Of a stretch of 35,345 nucleotides of DNA, positions 1-9,060 are shown piece after piece. The notes beneath the pieces are model-generated. The model was not told where the DNA came from. It searched no databases and saw only the letters and a program-made list of their open reading frames with translations. Origin of the DNA: Actinomycetes bacterium (GTDB lineage: Bacteria; Actinomycetota; Thermoleophilia; Gaiellales; Gaiellaceae); assembly GCA_025964395.1 (NCBI GenBank), contig JAOPYY010000051.1, forward strand, positions 1 through 35,345, in the 5' to 3' direction. Position 1 is the stretch's first letter, and each line of letters opens with the position of its first letter. A program made the position numbers and the translations under genes.

Positions 1-329
<329 letters not shown>

Positions 330-339
330 GAGCAACAAC

Positions 340-864
340 ATGACAACGACAGCAGTGCATCCAGAACAACCAACCGCGGCGCATGAGGGGCTCGCCAGCG
401 AGCTGCTCGCCCGCCGAAGGAAGAAGCTCCCGGCGCTCACGGCCGCGCTCGCCCTGGCAGTCGCCGTCGCAGGTGGCCTGATCGGCGGCGTGGAGGCGCA
501 GAAGCACTGGGGCGCCTCCTCGGCAGGGGCCGCTCCCGGGGCGGGCTTCGCAGCACGCTTCGGCGGACGGCCGGGCGGCGGCGCCGGCGGCTTTCCCGGG
601 GCGGGCGGCTTCCCCGGCGCGGGCGGCGCCGGTGGCGCCACCACCGGAACGGTGACGCTGATCAAGGGATCGACCTTGTACGTGACCGACGCAAGCGGCA
701 ACACCGTGCTCGTGCACACGACCGCCGGCTCGGCCGTGCAGAAGACGGTGTCGGGGACGCTCAAGACCGTGCACCCCGGAGACTCGGTCACGGTCACCGG
801 CAGCCAGAACAACGACGGGAGCTACAGCGCCCAGAAAATCACGATCGGAGGCAGCAATGGGTAA
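340..864 (+). CDS. Membrane-anchored Gly-rich protein with DUF5666-like beta domain
   Basis: ATG at 340 (inside the listed 139..864 ORF); one N-terminal TM; GTVTLIKGSTLYVTDASGNTVLVHT...GDSVTVTGSQNNDGSYSAQKITI. Confidence 0.75.
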   Translation: MTTTAVHPEQPTAAHEGLASELLARRRKKLPALTAALALAVAVAGGLIGGVEAQKHWGASSAGAAPGAGFAARFGGRPGGGAGGFPGAGGFPGAGGAGGATTGTVTLIKGSTLYVTDASGNTVLVHTTAGSAVQKTVSGTLKTVHPGDSVTVTGSQNNDGSYSAQKITIGGSNG

Positions 865-1414
865 CGCACTTCGTTTCGCGGGCGCAACAGCGGTCGCTGC
901 AGTGGCGATCGTCGCCGCAGGGTGTGGATCGAACGGGTCGCCCTCGGCGTCCTCGGCGACGACGACAACGACCGCGACCGCGCCCGGCACGGGTGGAGGT
1001 GCGAATACCGCGGACCGCACGGCGTTCAATGCGTGTCTGGCCCAGCACGGGGTGACGCTCCCGGCCAGGCCGCCCGGCGGCGGCGGCGGCGGCGGAAACG
1101 GCCAGCCGCCTGCCGGTGGTCCCGGCGGCGGAGGTTTCGCGAACCTGACGGCCGCTCAGCGGGCGGCGTTCACGGCGTGCCGCAGCAAGCTGCCTGCCGG
1201 GGGCTTCGGAGGCGGCCGTCCTGGCGGCGGAAACCGGGCGAACAATCCCGCCTTCGCGAAGTACAACACGTGCCTGAAGCAGCACGGCGTCACGCTCGGA
1301 GCGAGCAACAGCCCGACGGCGTTCGCCAAGGCCCAGGCCGCGTGCGCCAAGTTGGCGCCGACCGCCAGGCCCGCCGGGGCCGGTGGAAGCGGGGGAGGCG
1401 CGACGCTGCAGTAG
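857..1414 (+). CDS. Secreted lipoprotein with two CxxHGVTL motifs and Gly-rich linkers
   Basis: Lipobox-like VAAGC; FNACLAQHGVTLP and YNTCLKQHGVTLG; start overlaps the upstream stop (ATGGGTAA). Confidence 0.8.
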   Translation: MGNALRFAGATAVAAVAIVAAGCGSNGSPSASSATTTTTATAPGTGGGANTADRTAFNACLAQHGVTLPARPPGGGGGGGNGQPPAGGPGGGGFANLTAAQRAAFTACRSKLPAGGFGGGRPGGGNRANNPAFAKYNTCLKQHGVTLGASNSPTAFAKAQAACAKLAPTARPAGAGGSGGGATLQ

Positions 1415-1433
1415 AGCCTGCGACGATACTCCG

Positions 1434-2111
1434 ATGCCGAATCGCGTCCTGGTCGTCGACGACGACGCCGCACTGCGCTCGGCCATGTCGCGCACGCTGA
1501 AGCTCGAGGGCTATGAGGTCGACGTGGCCGAGGACGGAATGCGTGCGCTCTCGTTCTTCGACCAGGGCGTCGTGCAGCCGGACATCGTCATCCTCGACTT
1601 GCTGATGCCGAACCTCGACGGCATGACGGCATGCCGTCTGATCCGCCGAACGAGCGAGGTGCCGATTCTGATGTTGACCGCACGACACGCGTTGGCCGAC
1701 CGTGTGGACGGTTTGGAGGCCGGCGCCGACGACTTCCTCGGCAAGCCGTTCGCTGTCGGCGAGTTGCTCGCCCGCGTACGTGCGCTTCTGCGCCGCTCGA
1801 CACCGGAGGGTCGTCTGCGGTTTCTCGACGTCGAGCTCGATCGTGGCCAACGGTTCGTCCGGCGCGGCGAGCGTGTCATCGAGCTGACGCGACTCGAGTT
1901 CTCATTGCTCGAGCTCTTTCTTGCCAACCCGCGCAAGGTATTGACGCGGACGACGATCTTCCAGGAGGTGTGGGGCAGCGACTCGGAGTCCGCGTCGAAC
2001 TCACTCGACGTCTTCGTCGGCTCGCTCAGACGCAAGCTGGAAGCCGATGGTGAGCTACGGCTGATCCAAACCGTGCGCGGTATCGGTTACGTGCTCCGTG
2101 AGGAGCTCTAG
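1434..2111 (+). CDS. OmpR/PhoB-family response regulator
   Basis: MPNRVLVVDDDAALRSAM...IVILDLLMPNLDG...GKPF receiver plus winged-helix GSLRRKLEADGELRLIQTVRGIGYVLRE. Confidence 0.95.
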   Translation: MPNRVLVVDDDAALRSAMSRTLKLEGYEVDVAEDGMRALSFFDQGVVQPDIVILDLLMPNLDGMTACRLIRRTSEVPILMLTARHALADRVDGLEAGADDFLGKPFAVGELLARVRALLRRSTPEGRLRFLDVELDRGQRFVRRGERVIELTRLEFSLLELFLANPRKVLTRTTIFQEVWGSDSESASNSLDVFVGSLRRKLEADGELRLIQTVRGIGYVLREEL

Positions 2112-3455
2112 CTGAGCCTTCGCGCCCGGCTGACGCTCGGCACGGCGGCCCTGCTCGCGCTCGCGATCGCCGTTGCGCTCTTCGCCGCGTACCACGTCGT
2201 GAGCTCGCAGCTACACGGCCAGGTGGACAAGTCGTTGCGGGAACGAGCAGGCGCGCTCGCGGCGATCGGCCGTCGCCCATCGGGCGCCCCGCGGCGCGCC
2301 CGGCCGCCGCGCGTCGCGCCGGCAAAGCTCGGTGAGGCGACGGGGTACATCCAGTTCGTCACCGCGAACGGGAAGGTGACGTTGCTGCCGGGTGAACACG
2401 CTCGGCTGCCGACGGACTCGGCGGCCGCGGTCGCCGCCGGGCGGCATCGCGCGTTCTTCTCCGAGGCCCGCGTTCAAGGGACGCAGGTTCGGATCTACAC
2501 ACGGCGGGCCGGCGCCAGGGCGGTGCAGGTCGCGCTGTCGCTCAACGGCACCAACCACGTCCTGTGGTGGATTCGGCTGCTCTTCCTCGCCATCTCCAGC
2601 GTCGCTGTCGCGGGCGCGGCTGTGGTCGCGCTGTTCGTCGCCCGGACCGTGCTTCGTCCCGTGCGGCGCTTGACGGCTGACGCGGAGCGGATCGCTGCGA
2701 CGCGAGACTTTCACCCCGTCACGGATGATCGCCGCACCGACGAGCTCGGCCGCCTCGCGCGGGCGTTCAACACGATGTTGGCGGCGCTCGCCGGCTCGAT
2801 CGCCGCGCAGCGCCAGCTCGTGGCCGATGCTTCTCACGAATTGCGGACGCCGTTGACGACTGCTCGAACGAGCCTGGAGTCCATGCAGCTCCACCCTGAG
2901 ATGTCGGAGAGCGAGCAACGCCAGAGCATCGATGCAGCCGTCGTGGAGCTCGCCGAGATGACGCATTTGATCGACGAGCTCGTCGAGCTCGCGCGCGGGG
3001 ACGCACAGGCGTCGGAGCACGAGCCCGTGCGGCTGGACGACATCGCGCGGGAGGCGGTCCTGGTTGCCGCCCGGCGGGCCGACCGGGAGTTTCGCTTCGA
3101 GCACGAGCCCACGGTTGTCAGCGGCGCACCGGCAGAGCTCATGCGCGCGATCTCGAACCTCCTCGACAACGCCGTGAAGTGGAGCTCGCCGGAGGATCCG
3201 ATCGACGTGACCGTCGCGGCCGGCGTCTGCAGGGTTCGCGATTATGGCACCGGCATCGCAGTTCAGGACCTACCGCACGTCTTTGACCGTTTCTACCGCG
3301 CCGCGGACGCTCGAACGCTCCCGGGCTCGGGCCTGGGGCTCGCGATCGTGCGCCAGGTCGCCGAGGCGCACCGGGGAACTGCGATGGCGGAGGCCGCGCC
3401 GGGAGGGGGGACGATCATGTCCGTCCGCCTGCCGGTCATCCGCGCCGGCGTCTGA
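2112..3455 (+). CDS. HAMP-containing sensor histidine kinase (CTG start proposed at 2112)
   Basis: HAMP; DASHELRTPLTTARTSLESMQ (H box); NLLDNAVKWSS (N box); GSGLGLAIVRQVAEAH (G box). The N-terminal TM LSLRARLTLGTAALLALAIAVALFAAYHV lies before the first GTG (2199). Confidence 0.9.
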   Translation: MSLRARLTLGTAALLALAIAVALFAAYHVVSSQLHGQVDKSLRERAGALAAIGRRPSGAPRRARPPRVAPAKLGEATGYIQFVTANGKVTLLPGEHARLPTDSAAAVAAGRHRAFFSEARVQGTQVRIYTRRAGARAVQVALSLNGTNHVLWWIRLLFLAISSVAVAGAAVVALFVARTVLRPVRRLTADAERIAATRDFHPVTDDRRTDELGRLARAFNTMLAALAGSIAAQRQLVADASHELRTPLTTARTSLESMQLHPEMSESEQRQSIDAAVVELAEMTHLIDELVELARGDAQASEHEPVRLDDIAREAVLVAARRADREFRFEHEPTVVSGAPAELMRAISNLLDNAVKWSSPEDPIDVTVAAGVCRVRDYGTGIAVQDLPHVFDRFYRAADARTLPGSGLGLAIVRQVAEAHRGTAMAEAAPGGGTIMSVRLPVIRAGV

Positions 3456-3510
3456 GCTTCACGAGCTCAGGTGCTGCTGCGGGTGAGCACAGCCTTCGCA
3501 ATCGCGCTCC

Positions 3511-3544
3511 TACAAAGAAGAATCCCCCGCCAGGCGGGGGATTC
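3511..3544 (-). terminator. Intrinsic terminator downstream of tRNA-Ala
   Basis: GAATCCCCCGCC-A-GGCGGGGGATTC (3520-3544), followed on the minus strand by TTCTTTGTA. Confidence 0.8.
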
Positions 3545-3549
3545 TCTGA

Positions 3550-3622
3550 TGGAGCCAGGCGGGCTCGAACCGCCGACCTCCTGGGTGCGATCCAGGCGCT
3601 CTCCCAGCTGAGCTATGGCCCC
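3550..3622 (-). tRNA. tRNA-Ala(CGC)
   Basis: Minus: GGGGCCATAGCTCAGCTGGGAGAGCGCCTGGATCGCACCCAGGAGGTCGGCGGTTCGAACCCGCCTGGCTCCA; anticodon loop ATCGCAC; G3:U70 pair; CCA not encoded. Confidence 0.96.
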
Positions 3623-3732
3623 TGGGCGGCTCTCAGTGTAGCGGCGCCCGGTTTTACCTGAGCCTGATCCAACCTTCACGTCCCCCTCGCCGGTGCCGGG
3701 AAGGGAGGGGTAAACGCCTGAAAGGGGCCTAC

Positions 3733-4542
3733 GTGAAAATCACAACAATTCTGCCGTTGCTTGCGGCGGGGGCGGTGACCGTTCTCGCGGTCGCCGGCCT
3801 GTCGAATGCGGCCAGCAGTGCAGTGCCGGTCAACACCGTCGAGCCGAAGATCTCGGGCACGGCGCAAGAGGGGCAGACGCTCAGCGCCACCTCCGGCACC
3901 TGGACGAGCTCGACCACGCTCTCGTACGCCTATCAGTGGCGGCGCTGCGACGCTCAGGGCGCCGGCTGCGCGAACATCGGCGGCGCCGACACCTCGTCGT
4001 ACCTCGTCAAGCACGCCGATATCGGCGACACGCTGCGCGTTCGCGTGACCGCCAAGAACACGGACGGCTCGGCGCAGTCGACGTCGAACCAGACTCCCGT
4101 CGTGACGGCGAAGGGCCCAGTGCCGCCCGTGACTGTCAACGGTTGTCCGGCGGCCGGCTCCGGCACGATCGACGTTGCGTCGATCACGCCGCCTGCGCGG
4201 CTCGTGATCGACGGCCAGGGTGTCTCCCCGTCGGTGATCACGCGCTCCGCCGCTGACGTGACGGTTCGCTTCCACGTCTCGGCCTGCAACGGCCGCTCGG
4301 TGTCGGGTGCGCTCGTCTATGCGACGGCCGTCCCGTTCCAGCAGTTCTCCATCCCGGCCGAGACGCCCACCGGCGCCGACGGCTGGGCGACCATGACCCT
4401 GCACCAGGACAGCGCGTTCCCGGCCTCGCCGCGGCAGCAGTTGCTCGCCGTGTTCACGCGGGCCCGCAAGTCGGGTGAGAACCTGCTCGGTGGCATCTCC
4501 ACCCGCAGGCTCGTCTCGTTCCCCGTCAACACGCGCGGGTAG
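3733..4542 (+). CDS. Secreted protein with an Ig-like (YAYQWRRC) repeat domain
   Basis: GTG start; signal peptide; EPKISGTAQEGQTLSATSGTWTSSTTLSYAYQWRRCDAQGAGCANIGGADTSSYLVKHADIGDTLRVRVTAKN. Confidence 0.8.
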   Translation: MKITTILPLLAAGAVTVLAVAGLSNAASSAVPVNTVEPKISGTAQEGQTLSATSGTWTSSTTLSYAYQWRRCDAQGAGCANIGGADTSSYLVKHADIGDTLRVRVTAKNTDGSAQSTSNQTPVVTAKGPVPPVTVNGCPAAGSGTIDVASITPPARLVIDGQGVSPSVITRSAADVTVRFHVSACNGRSVSGALVYATAVPFQQFSIPAETPTGADGWATMTLHQDSAFPASPRQQLLAVFTRARKSGENLLGGISTRRLVSFPVNTRG

Positions 4543-4584
4543 CACCACTCCATCCGACCGCACGCATCGCCCTACGATACGGCG

Positions 4585-5463
4585 GTGCGTGCGGTCGTAC
4601 TCGACGCCGACGGGCTCCCTGAGCTTGCCGACCTGCCGGAGCCTTCGGGCGCCGGCTTGCTCGTGCGTGTCCTGGCGTGCGGCCTGTGCGGCTCCGACGT
4701 GGAGAAGCTCGGCCGCGCTGCGCGCGGGACCGTGCTCGGCCACGAGGTCGCGGGCGTGCTCGAGAATGGCGCGCGCGTCACGGTCATGCACCGCGTGCCG
4801 TGCGGCACGTGCGAGCGCTGCCTCGCCGGCCACCAGTCGACGTGCGGCGAGTTTCGCGAGCTGCGCATCGCGCCCGGCGGTTTCGCGGAGCAGTTGCGGG
4901 CGACGCATTGCGTGCCGCTGCCTGACGCGCTCGGGGAGCTGGACGGCGTCTGGGCGGAGCCGCTCGCGTGCGTGCTGCGCGCGGCGGCGGCGGTGCCGCG
5001 GGGGCGCGTGCTCGTCGTCGGAGCGGGGGCGATCGGCCAACTCTGGATCCAGGTGCTCCGCCGGCGCGGCGACGACGTCGTTGCCGTCGACCCGCGCCTC
5101 GAGCGCCTCGCGACAGCGCACATGCTCGGCGCGGAGACGGGCGACACCGACACGGTCAACGCTGCGGTGCTGACCGCACCCGCGGGCATCAACGATGCGC
5201 TGCACCAGCTGGAGCCGGGCGGGACGCTGCTCGTCTTCGCCGCGCCGGAGGAAGACGTGCCGACGACACTCGACGCCGTGTATCGCAAGGAGCTGCGCGT
5301 GGTCGGCTCGCGCTCGGCGACGCCTGCGTACTTCCGCAGCGCGGTCGAGCTCCTGCCGACGCTCGTGCTGCCCGAGGTGACGACGCTACCCCTCGACCGT
5401 TTCCTCGAAGGCGTCGAGCTCTACCGCCGTGGCGATGCGCTGAAGGTCGTCTTCGCGCCGTGA
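4585..5463 (+). CDS. Zinc-dependent medium-chain alcohol dehydrogenase family protein
   Basis: CGLCGSDVEKL...GHEVAG; structural-Zn-type CGTCERCLAGHQSTC; GAGAIGQLWIQ Rossmann motif. Confidence 0.88.
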   Translation: MRAVVLDADGLPELADLPEPSGAGLLVRVLACGLCGSDVEKLGRAARGTVLGHEVAGVLENGARVTVMHRVPCGTCERCLAGHQSTCGEFRELRIAPGGFAEQLRATHCVPLPDALGELDGVWAEPLACVLRAAAAVPRGRVLVVGAGAIGQLWIQVLRRRGDDVVAVDPRLERLATAHMLGAETGDTDTVNAAVLTAPAGINDALHQLEPGGTLLVFAAPEEDVPTTLDAVYRKELRVVGSRSATPAYFRSAVELLPTLVLPEVTTLPLDRFLEGVELYRRGDALKVVFAP

Positions 5464-6392
5464 AGGCGGCGCTGCTCTACGCGCCCGGCGATCTGCGCAT
5501 CGAGGAGGTGCCGCGTCCCGAGCCCGGGCCTGGCGACGTCCTCGTGCAGATCGAGGTTGCGCTGACCGACGGCACCGATTTGAAGACGTTCCGGCGTGGG
5601 CATCCGGTGCTCGCGCGCGAGTCGCCTGCGCCGTTTGGGCACGAGTTCTGCGGGATCCTCGACGGGCGGCGCGTCGTCGCTGCCAACTCGGCGCCGTGCG
5701 GCGCCTGCGACGGGTGTGCGCGTGGCGAGCAGTGCCGCGACCTTTCGTTCCTCGCGGGCGCCTACGCGGACTGGATCGTCGTGCCCGAGCGCATCGCCGC
5801 CGTGAACGTGCACGACGTGCCGCCGGGTGTCGAGCCCGAGGTCGCGGCGATGGTCGAGCCGCTGGCCTGCTGCTTGCGCGGCATCGAGCGCGCGGGGATC
5901 CACGCGGGCGACACGGTTGCGATCCTCGGCGCAGGTCCGATCGGGCTGATGCTCGCCGCGTGTGTTGCAGATGCGGGCGGCTGGCCTGTGGTCGTCGGAG
6001 GCCGGCCCGAGCGGCAAGAGCTCGTGGAGTTGTTCGGCGCGGAGAGCGGGGCGGGGACCGGCGCCGACGTCGTGATCGAGGCGGTCGGGAGCGAGGCTGC
6101 CTGGACGAACGCGGTGGAGCTCGTGCGCCCCGGCGGCACGGTCGTGATGTTCGGCGGGCTTCCGCGCGACGCGCGCCCGCCCGTTGATGCGTATCGCCTC
6201 CACTACGAGGAGCTGACGGTGCGCGGCTCGTTCCACCACACGCCGGCCACCCTGCGCGCCGCGCTCGGCTTCCTTGCGAGCGGCGCGTATCCGTGGGGCC
6301 GGCTCGTCACGCACCGCGTCCTGCTCGACGAGCTGCCCGCGCTGTTCGCCGACCCTCCGCGCGACCTGCTCAAGGCCGCTGTCGTACCGTGA
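5460..6392 (+). CDS. Medium-chain dehydrogenase (ADH-like), GTG start overlapping the previous stop
   Basis: PGPGDVLVQIEVALTDGTDLKTFRRGHP...GHEFCG; CGACDGCARGEQC; GAGPIGLMLAACV; GTGA overlap at 5460. Confidence 0.88.
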   Translation: MKAALLYAPGDLRIEEVPRPEPGPGDVLVQIEVALTDGTDLKTFRRGHPVLARESPAPFGHEFCGILDGRRVVAANSAPCGACDGCARGEQCRDLSFLAGAYADWIVVPERIAAVNVHDVPPGVEPEVAAMVEPLACCLRGIERAGIHAGDTVAILGAGPIGLMLAACVADAGGWPVVVGGRPERQELVELFGAESGAGTGADVVIEAVGSEAAWTNAVELVRPGGTVVMFGGLPRDARPPVDAYRLHYEELTVRGSFHHTPATLRAALGFLASGAYPWGRLVTHRVLLDELPALFADPPRDLLKAAVVP

Positions 6393-7384
6393 CCGTGCGC
6401 GAGTTGAACCGCACGCTGCTCTTACGGCAGATGCTGCTCGAGCGCGCGCGCATCTCGGTTCCTAAAGCGGTGGTGAAGCTCGTGGCACTACAGGCGCAAT
6501 ACGCGCCGTCGCCGTACGTCGCGCTCTGGACTCGCCTCGAGGGCGCGACGAAGGCGCGGGTGGACCGCGCGTTCGCGCGCGGGTCGATCGTCAATGCTGG
6601 GACATTGCGCAGCACGTTGCACGTCATGGCGCGCGCCGAGTACCCGTTCATCGCCGCCGCTTACATCGACGGGCAGCGTGGGCGCGTCGCGAATCTCGGC
6701 GTCGACATCGAATCGCTCCGCACCGCGGTCCCGGACGAGCCGCTCGGCGGTGCCGAGACGAGGCGGTTGGCGGCGCACGCCCTCGGGACGGACGACGAAT
6801 GGACGATTGCGTTCGCCCTGCGCGCGCTGCCGTTCGTCCGCGTGCCGCCGATTGGGCCGTGGCCGCACACGAAGCCGCCGCCCTACGTGCTCCGCCGTGA
6901 CCCGTTGCCCGACCCGGTCGAGGCTGCCATTCGCGTCGTTCGCGCGTACGTCGCCGCGTACGGTCCGGCGACGCGGGACGACATCGAGCAGTACACGGGC
7001 TTCCGGATCCGGCAGATCGCGCCAGCGCTCGACCGGCTGCGCGACTTCGAGGGCGAGGACGGTCGGACGTACTACGACCTCGCGCGTGCGCCGGTCGCCG
7101 ACGCGCGCGTTCGCGCGCCGGTGCGCTTCCTGCCGGCCTTCGATTCGATCATCCTCGCGCACCGCGATCGCTCGAGGATCGTCCCGAGCGAGTACATCGA
7201 GACGGTGTTCAACAAGAAGAACGCCACGACGAAGAACACGTTCACCGTCGACGGCTTCGTCGCGGGCGCGTGGCGGATCGAGAAAGGGAAGCTGTCCGTC
7301 GAGCCGTTCGCGCCTCTGCCGCCGAAGGTGCGCCGCGAGGTGGACGCCGAGGGCAGGCGCCTGCTCGCGTACTACGTGAGCTAG
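6389..7384 (+). CDS. Winged-helix DNA-binding domain protein (HTH_42; AlkZ/YcaQ-like)
   Basis: KLVALQAQYAPSPYVALWTRLEG...GTLRSTLHVMARAEYP...RFLPAFDSIILAHRDRSRIVP; GTGA overlap with the preceding gene. Confidence 0.82.
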   Translation: MTVRELNRTLLLRQMLLERARISVPKAVVKLVALQAQYAPSPYVALWTRLEGATKARVDRAFARGSIVNAGTLRSTLHVMARAEYPFIAAAYIDGQRGRVANLGVDIESLRTAVPDEPLGGAETRRLAAHALGTDDEWTIAFALRALPFVRVPPIGPWPHTKPPPYVLRRDPLPDPVEAAIRVVRAYVAAYGPATRDDIEQYTGFRIRQIAPALDRLRDFEGEDGRTYYDLARAPVADARVRAPVRFLPAFDSIILAHRDRSRIVPSEYIETVFNKKNATTKNTFTVDGFVAGAWRIEKGKLSVEPFAPLPPKVRREVDAEGRRLLAYYVS

Positions 7385-7456
7385 GCACCGACGGCGGTGC
7401 CTCGCCGTTCATGTCATTGGCATGTAGCGGCGATTAGGTTGGCGAGGTGACGTGAC

Positions 7457-8323
7457 ATGAAGAGGTTCATCTTCATCGTCGCGCTCGCCCTCGTCGCGGC
7501 AGCGGATGCGCGCGCAACGCAACGGCAACTCCCGCCAGCCGGGATTTCCTGGCGGCCGGCGGGATTCGTTGTGCTGGGGACGAGGCCGCTTGCAGTTGCC
7601 ACGCTCGCGACGCCGGCGGGCGTGGCGTACGTCGCGTGGATCGATCACACACGGACGCGGCTCGCGCTCTACCCGGGGCGGCTTGAGCCGCCCGCCGTTC
7701 CGCTTCGCGGCCCTGCTCAGGTGCCGAGCGGCCAGCGGTGGCGTCTCCTCGCCACGTTCAACGGCGGCTTCAAAGCGCGTGCGGGAGCAGGGGGAATGGT
7801 CGTGAACGGCGTTGTCGAGGAACCGATGCAGAACGGCATGGGAACGCTCGTGGTCTATCGCGACGGGACGATCGCGATCCTCGACTGGCTGGGGCGGACG
7901 AACCCGCGGCAACTCGTTCTTGCACGCCAGAACCTGGCGCCGCTCGTCTGGAACGGCCGGCCGTCCGCGCGTGTGCTCGACTGGAGTGCGTGGGGCGCGA
8001 CGCTGAGCGGCGGGTCGGCTGTCTGGCGCACCGGCGTCGGCGTCACGAAGCAGGGCGATCTCGTCTACGCAGCCGGCGACGGACAGACGCCGGCGTCACT
8101 CGCGAACATCCTCGGCCGCCTGGGAGCGTGGCGGGCGATCCAGCTCGACATCAATCCGCAATGGCCGTCCTTCATCACGTATGGCCACCGCGGTGGGCGT
8201 GATCCGGTTCCACTCGTTCCGAACGCGCAGCAGAGCGCGTACCGATACCTGAGCCCGGACCCGCGCGACTTCTTCGCTGTTTACGCGCGCGCGGGTGGTG
8301 GCACCAGCGTGCCCTTCCGCTGA
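7457..8323 (+). CDS. Phosphodiester glycosidase (NAGPA-like) family protein, secreted
   Basis: TFNGGFKARAGAGGMVVNGVVEEPMQNGMGTLVVYRDGTIAILDW; signal peptide. Confidence 0.75.
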   Translation: MKRFIFIVALALVAAADARATQRQLPPAGISWRPAGFVVLGTRPLAVATLATPAGVAYVAWIDHTRTRLALYPGRLEPPAVPLRGPAQVPSGQRWRLLATFNGGFKARAGAGGMVVNGVVEEPMQNGMGTLVVYRDGTIAILDWLGRTNPRQLVLARQNLAPLVWNGRPSARVLDWSAWGATLSGGSAVWRTGVGVTKQGDLVYAAGDGQTPASLANILGRLGAWRAIQLDINPQWPSFITYGHRGGRDPVPLVPNAQQSAYRYLSPDPRDFFAVYARAGGGTSVPFR

Positions 8324-8330
8324 CCCGCGA

Positions 8331-9005
8331 TTAGAGCGCGAAGAGCGTTAGCTCGGGCTCGCGCTCGCCGCGGAGCACCGCCAGGTCGACACGTACGCAC
8401 GCGATCCCGCGCTGGTCTGCAAGTGCGATCGCCTGCGGCTTGATCGACTGCGCGACGAGGAAGCCGCGGCAGTCCGCGCGCGACGGGTCGACGCGGATGC
8501 AATCGAGGTAGCGCGTGAGCTGCTCAACGGCATCGATCGTGCCGACGCGCTTGATCTCGACGGCGACCCAGCCGTCGTCCTCGTCGCGGCACATCAGATC
8601 GACGGGCCCGACGTCGGTCGGCCACTCGCGCTTCACGAGCCGGAGGCCTTCGACGATGTGCGTCGGGTCGTCCGCGAGCAGAAGCTGCAGGTCGCGCTCG
8701 ACGCCGTCCTTCTCGAGCCCGGCCGCCTCGCCCATGTCGTGCGTGACGTCGGAGAGCACCTCGATCAGCTTGATCTCGAGCCGGTCCTCGGTCTTGCCGG
8801 CGCGCTTGCGCACGACGACGAGATCGCCGCTGTCCTCGATCACTGTTGGGGGCGTCATCCAGTTCAACGGTTTAAATCCACCTGCGTCCGCATGGACCAA
8901 GAAGGACCCGTCCTCCTTGACCATCAGCAACCGGGTCGATTCGGGCAGGAACGCGTTCAGGCGGCCGGAGTAGGTGACCTCGCAGCGGGCGACGATCAGA
9001 CGCAT
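8331..9005 (-). CDS. nucS: Endonuclease NucS
   Basis: MRLIVARCEVTYSGRLNAFLPESTRLLMVKEDGSFLVHADAGGFKPLNWM...GPVDLMCRDEDDGWVAVEIKRVGTIDAVEQLTRYLD...RGFLVAQSIKPQA. Confidence 0.95.
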   Translation of the reverse strand: MRLIVARCEVTYSGRLNAFLPESTRLLMVKEDGSFLVHADAGGFKPLNWMTPPTVIEDSGDLVVVRKRAGKTEDRLEIKLIEVLSDVTHDMGEAAGLEKDGVERDLQLLLADDPTHIVEGLRLVKREWPTDVGPVDLMCRDEDDGWVAVEIKRVGTIDAVEQLTRYLDCIRVDPSRADCRGFLVAQSIKPQAIALADQRGIACVRVDLAVLRGEREPELTLFAL

Positions 9006-9060
9006 CGCGCCAACCTACCGTCCGTTTCGGACAGGTCCAGGCACGACCTCCTTCGACGTC

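Noticed and set aside
3676-5205. 509-aa minus-strand ORF
   Set aside because: Arg-rich, low-complexity translation antisense to clearly conserved plus-strand genes; a typical GC-rich shadow ORF.
4968-5459. Long N-terminal extension of the 474-aa ORF upstream of the second dehydrogenase
   Set aside because: The extension is an off-frame reading of the first dehydrogenase; the homologous region starts at GTG 5460.
7385-7402. GGCACC-GACGGC-GGTGCC hairpin after the HTH_42 gene
   Set aside because: Possible weak terminator, but 6-bp stem and no T-tract; insufficient support.
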